Of a stretch of DNA of 7,430 nt, positions 5,420 through 7,430 are shown piece by piece. Each line of letters opens with the position of its first letter. Within the stretch, counting starts at the first letter, position 1. Both the position numbers and the translations under genes were made by a program. The notes beneath the pieces are model-generated. The model did no database searches. It was not told where the DNA came from and was given only the letters and a program-made list of their open reading frames with translations. The DNA comes from Rhodoferax sp. (GTDB lineage: Bacteria > Pseudomonadota > Gammaproteobacteria > Burkholderiales > Burkholderiaceae_C), in contig JALNWC010000119.1 of NCBI GenBank assembly GCA_023231075.1, positions 1 through 7,430 on the forward strand, in the 5' to 3' direction.

Positions 5420-6607
5420 GTGCTTTTGTCTCTCAAGGGAAATACCCCATCGGCCATCCTGGCGCTCGCAGACGGAACGGTCTATCTTGGTAATTCCATC
5501 GGAGCCACGGGTTGCACGGTGGGTGAGGTGGTTTTCAACACCGCCATGACCGGCTACCAGGAAATCCTGACCGACCCCAGCTACTGCCAGCAAATTGTCA
5601 CCCTGACCTATCCGCACATCGGCAATTACGGTGTCAACCCGCAGGATGTGGAAGCCGACAAGGTTCACGCTGCCGGATTGATCATCAAGGACCTGCCCCT
5701 GCTGGCGTCCAACTTTCGCTCCACCCAGCCGCTTGATGCCTATTTGCGCGAACAAGGCACGGTCGCCATTGCCAATATTGACACGCGCCAGTTGACGCGC
5801 CAATTGCGCACCCAGGGCGCGCAAAACGGCTGCATTCTGGCATTGGCCGCCGGTGAGGTGGCCACGCAGGCGGTCATCGACCGGGCGCTTGCTCTGGCCA
5901 GGTCGGCTCCCGACATGGCGGGCACAGACTTGGCCAAGGTCGTCAGCACCCGGGAAAGCTATGGCTGGACGCAAACCGAATGGGCGCTGTTCAACCCTGA
6001 AAAAGAAGGTCAGCCCGGTTTTGGCGAACAAACCGCGCCACGTTTTCACGTCGTCGCCTACGACTTTGGCGTCAAGAAAAATATCCTGCGCATGCTCAGC
6101 GCACGTGCTTGCCGGGTCACCGTGGTGCCGGCCCAAACCCCGGCCGCCGAGGTGCTGGCGCAGCAGCCCGACGGCATTTTCCTGAGCAACGGCCCGGGCG
6201 ATCCGCAACCTTGCGATTACGCCATTGCGGCCGCGGCCGAACTGATCGACAGCGGCATCCCGACCTTCGGCATTTGCCTGGGGCACCAGATCATGGCGCT
6301 GGCTTCCGGTGCCAAAACATTCAAGATGAAGTTCGGCCACCACGGCGCCAACCATCCGGTGAAAGACCTCGACAGCGGCCGCGTCAGCATCACCAGCCAG
6401 AACCACGGCTTTGCGGTCGACGAAAAAACCCTGCCGGCCAATCTGCGGGCCACCCACATCAGCCTGTTCGACGGCACGCTGCAAGGCCTGGAGCGCACCG
6501 ACCAGCCGGCCTTCAGCTTCCAGGGTCACCCCGAAGCTTCCCCCGGCCCGCATGACATTGCTTACCTGTTTGACCGTTTTGTGGCGGCCATGGAGGCACG
6601 CGCGTGA
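5420..6607 (+). CDS. carA: Carbamoyl-phosphate synthase small (glutaminase) subunit CarA
   Basis: CarA hydrolyses glutamine and channels ammonia to CarB, which makes carbamoyl phosphate for both arginine and pyrimidine synthesis. The 395-residue product (E. coli 382) has the CPSase small-chain N-terminal domain (about 5-135), including GEVVFNTAMTGYQEILTDPSY at 35-55, and a class I glutamine amidotransferase domain (about 209-390). Within the latter are LSNGPGDP at 255-262, the nucleophile elbow GICLGHQ at 284-290 with Cys286, SQNHGFAV at 326-333, and the His370/Glu372 pair in QGHPEASPGP. All three catalytic residues are present. The start is GTG, chosen because GGAGA lies 5 nt upstream and LLSLKGNTPSAILAL matches the family N-terminus. 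The frame stays open upstream to 5243, which only reflects the stop-poor GC-rich sequence. The gene overlaps leuE by GTGA. Confidence 0.97.
   Translation: MLLSLKGNTPSAILALADGTVYLGNSIGATGCTVGEVVFNTAMTGYQEILTDPSYCQQIVTLTYPHIGNYGVNPQDVEADKVHAAGLIIKDLPLLASNFRSTQPLDAYLREQGTVAIANIDTRQLTRQLRTQGAQNGCILALAAGEVATQAVIDRALALARSAPDMAGTDLAKVVSTRESYGWTQTEWALFNPEKEGQPGFGEQTAPRFHVVAYDFGVKKNILRMLSARACRVTVVPAQTPAAEVLAQQPDGIFLSNGPGDPQPCDYAIAAAAELIDSGIPTFGICLGHQIMALASGAKTFKMKFGHHGANHPVKDLDSGRVSITSQNHGFAVDEKTLPANLRATHISLFDGTLQGLERTDQPAFSFQGHPEASPGPHDIAYLFDRFVAAMEARA
6592..6596 (+). promoter_or_regulatory. Strong ribosome binding site for leuE inside carA
   Basis: GGAGG within the last codons of carA lies 7 nt before the GTG at 6604. 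It supports that GTG as the leuE start and indicates that leuE is translated efficiently from the carA message. Confidence 0.7.
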
Positions 6608-7293
6608 GTTTTTACGGGGTCACCGACCTGTGGACTTATGCGATTGGTGCCTTTGGCATCATCTTGCTGCCCGGGCCCAATTCGCTGTATGTGCTGTCGG
6701 TGGCAACAGCACGTGGCGTGCGCGCCGGTTTTCAGGGCGCTTACGGGGTCTTCGTCGGCGACACCATTTTGCTGCTGTGTACCGCCTTGGGGGCGGCCGG
6801 TGTGCTGCGCACTTACCCGGCCATGTTCATGGTGGTCAAGTACGTGGGTGCCGCTTACCTGGCCTGGGTCGGTTTTAATTTGCTGCGCGCGGCGTTCGCC
6901 GGTTTGCGTTCGCAGCCCGATGCGCCGACCCGCGTTTCAAGGGCCCCGGGCCCGGTCGCATCAAGCGCTGCAGCCGACGCGGCCCATTTGCAGCGGCCGT
7001 TCCGCCGCGCCCTGGTGATCAGCCTGCTGAATCCGAAGGCAATCTTGTTTTTGCTGTCGTTTTTTGTCCAGTTCATCGACACCAGTTATGCCCATCCGGA
7101 AGTGCCATTTTTGATTTTGAGCGCCATCCTGATGACTTTCAGCGCCCTGTACCTGTCGGTGCTGATCGTCACCGGGGCCAGACTGGCGCAGGGATTTGCC
7201 CGGCGTAAAAAGCTGTCGGCCGGGCTGTCGAGCCTGGTGGGTGGCCTGTTTCTGTGGTTTGGGGCCAAATTGGCCAGCGCCAGCCTGAATTAA
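6604..7293 (+). CDS. leuE: LeuE-type amino-acid exporter (LysE/RhtB family)
   Basis: This is an inner-membrane exporter of the LysE/RhtB family, closest by memory to E. coli LeuE (YeaS), which exports leucine and some other neutral amino acids. The 229-residue product has about six hydrophobic segments (roughly 11-30, 43-63, 73-95, 137-157, 166-190, 207-226). The family motif LLPGPNSLYVL is at 21-31. ALVISLLNPKAILFLLSFF at 136-154 runs on into VQFID and is nearly the same as the E. coli LeuE block. The cytoplasmic loop at about 100-133 is rich in Ala, Pro and Arg and appears some 15 residues longer than in E. coli LeuE. The start is GTG overlapping the carA stop, preceded by GGAGG. The gene ends in tandem stops (TAATAA), 25 nt before carB. 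The substrate is inferred from similarity; a different amino acid is possible. Confidence 0.88.
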   Translation: MSFYGVTDLWTYAIGAFGIILLPGPNSLYVLSVATARGVRAGFQGAYGVFVGDTILLLCTALGAAGVLRTYPAMFMVVKYVGAAYLAWVGFNLLRAAFAGLRSQPDAPTRVSRAPGPVASSAAADAAHLQRPFRRALVISLLNPKAILFLLSFFVQFIDTSYAHPEVPFLILSAILMTFSALYLSVLIVTGARLAQGFARRKKLSAGLSSLVGGLFLWFGAKLASASLN

Positions 7294-7318
7294 TAAAACA
7301 AGAGAGTCGTCCTTCAAC

Positions 7319-7430
7319 ATGCCAAAACGTACCGACATCAAAAGCATCCTCATCATTGGCGCGGGTCCCATCATCATCGGACAGGCCTGCGAATTTGACT
7401 ATTCCGGCGTGCAAGCCTGCAAGGCCCTGC
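7319..7430 (+). CDS. carB: Carbamoyl-phosphate synthase large subunit CarB, N-terminal fragment
   Basis: The first 37 codons of carB are present and the gene runs off the window (the full protein is about 1070-1080 residues). CarB makes carbamoyl phosphate from bicarbonate, ATP and the ammonia released by CarA. The visible start MPKRTDIKSILIIGAGPIII is followed by GQACEFDYSGVQACKAL, the characteristic beginning of the first ATP-grasp half, with the glycine-rich GAGPIIIGQ motif at 14-22. The start is ATG; AGAGAG at 7301-7306 is a weak, distant ribosome binding site (12 nt). No promoter is visible in the 25-nt gap after leuE, so carB is presumably expressed from the carA promoter. Confidence 0.96.
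   Translation, partial: MPKRTDIKSILIIGAGPIIIGQACEFDYSGVQACKAL

Noticed and set aside
5366..6553. Long open frame of 395 codons on the minus strand opposite carA
   Set aside because: Same reason: CarA is intact with all catalytic residues on the + strand, and the opposite frame shows no family motif.

Overview
This GC-rich window is ordinary chromosomal core DNA of a betaproteobacterium, most likely a Burkholderiales member of the Comamonadaceae (Rhodoferax or Polaromonas type). That placement rests on protein flavour, gene order and the form of the carA/carB region, without any database search. All ten genes lie on the + strand and are tightly packed. No RNA gene, mobile element, CRISPR array or sign of recent transfer was seen.

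Region 1 (1-3812) is the envelope cluster skp(partial)-lpxD-fabZ-lpxA-lpxB. Skp escorts outer-membrane proteins through the periplasm. LpxA, LpxD and LpxB carry out three of the early steps of lipid A synthesis. FabZ belongs to fatty-acid elongation and draws on the same 3-hydroxyacyl-ACP pool that LpxA and LpxD consume. Gaps are 10-25 nt, with no terminator between genes, so this looks like one transcription unit whose promoter lies upstream of the window.

Region 2 (3784-5279) continues that unit with rnhB (RNase HII), which overlaps the end of lpxB, and a SpoU/TrmH-family RNA methyltransferase, which overlaps rnhB by 4 nt (ATGA).

Region 3 (5271-7430) is a carbamoyl-phosphate synthetase unit with its own promoter. 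A perfect TATAAT stands just after the methyltransferase gene, followed by a leader of about 113 nt, then carA, a LeuE-type amino-acid exporter overlapping carA by 4 nt (GTGA), and the first 37 codons of carB. The two subunits of one enzyme are therefore separated by a transporter gene.

No wholly new system is evident. The points most worth a second look are: the carA promoter, whose predicted first transcribed bases (AATTTC) resemble the UTP-sensing start of enterobacterial pyrBI; a possible long-range stem in the carA leader; leuE lying between carA and carB; and Met169 of LpxA at the acyl-chain ruler position, which predicts a C10 3-hydroxyacyl lipid A. Four of the nine starts in the window are non-ATG (lpxD GTG, lpxA TTG, carA GTG, leuE GTG).
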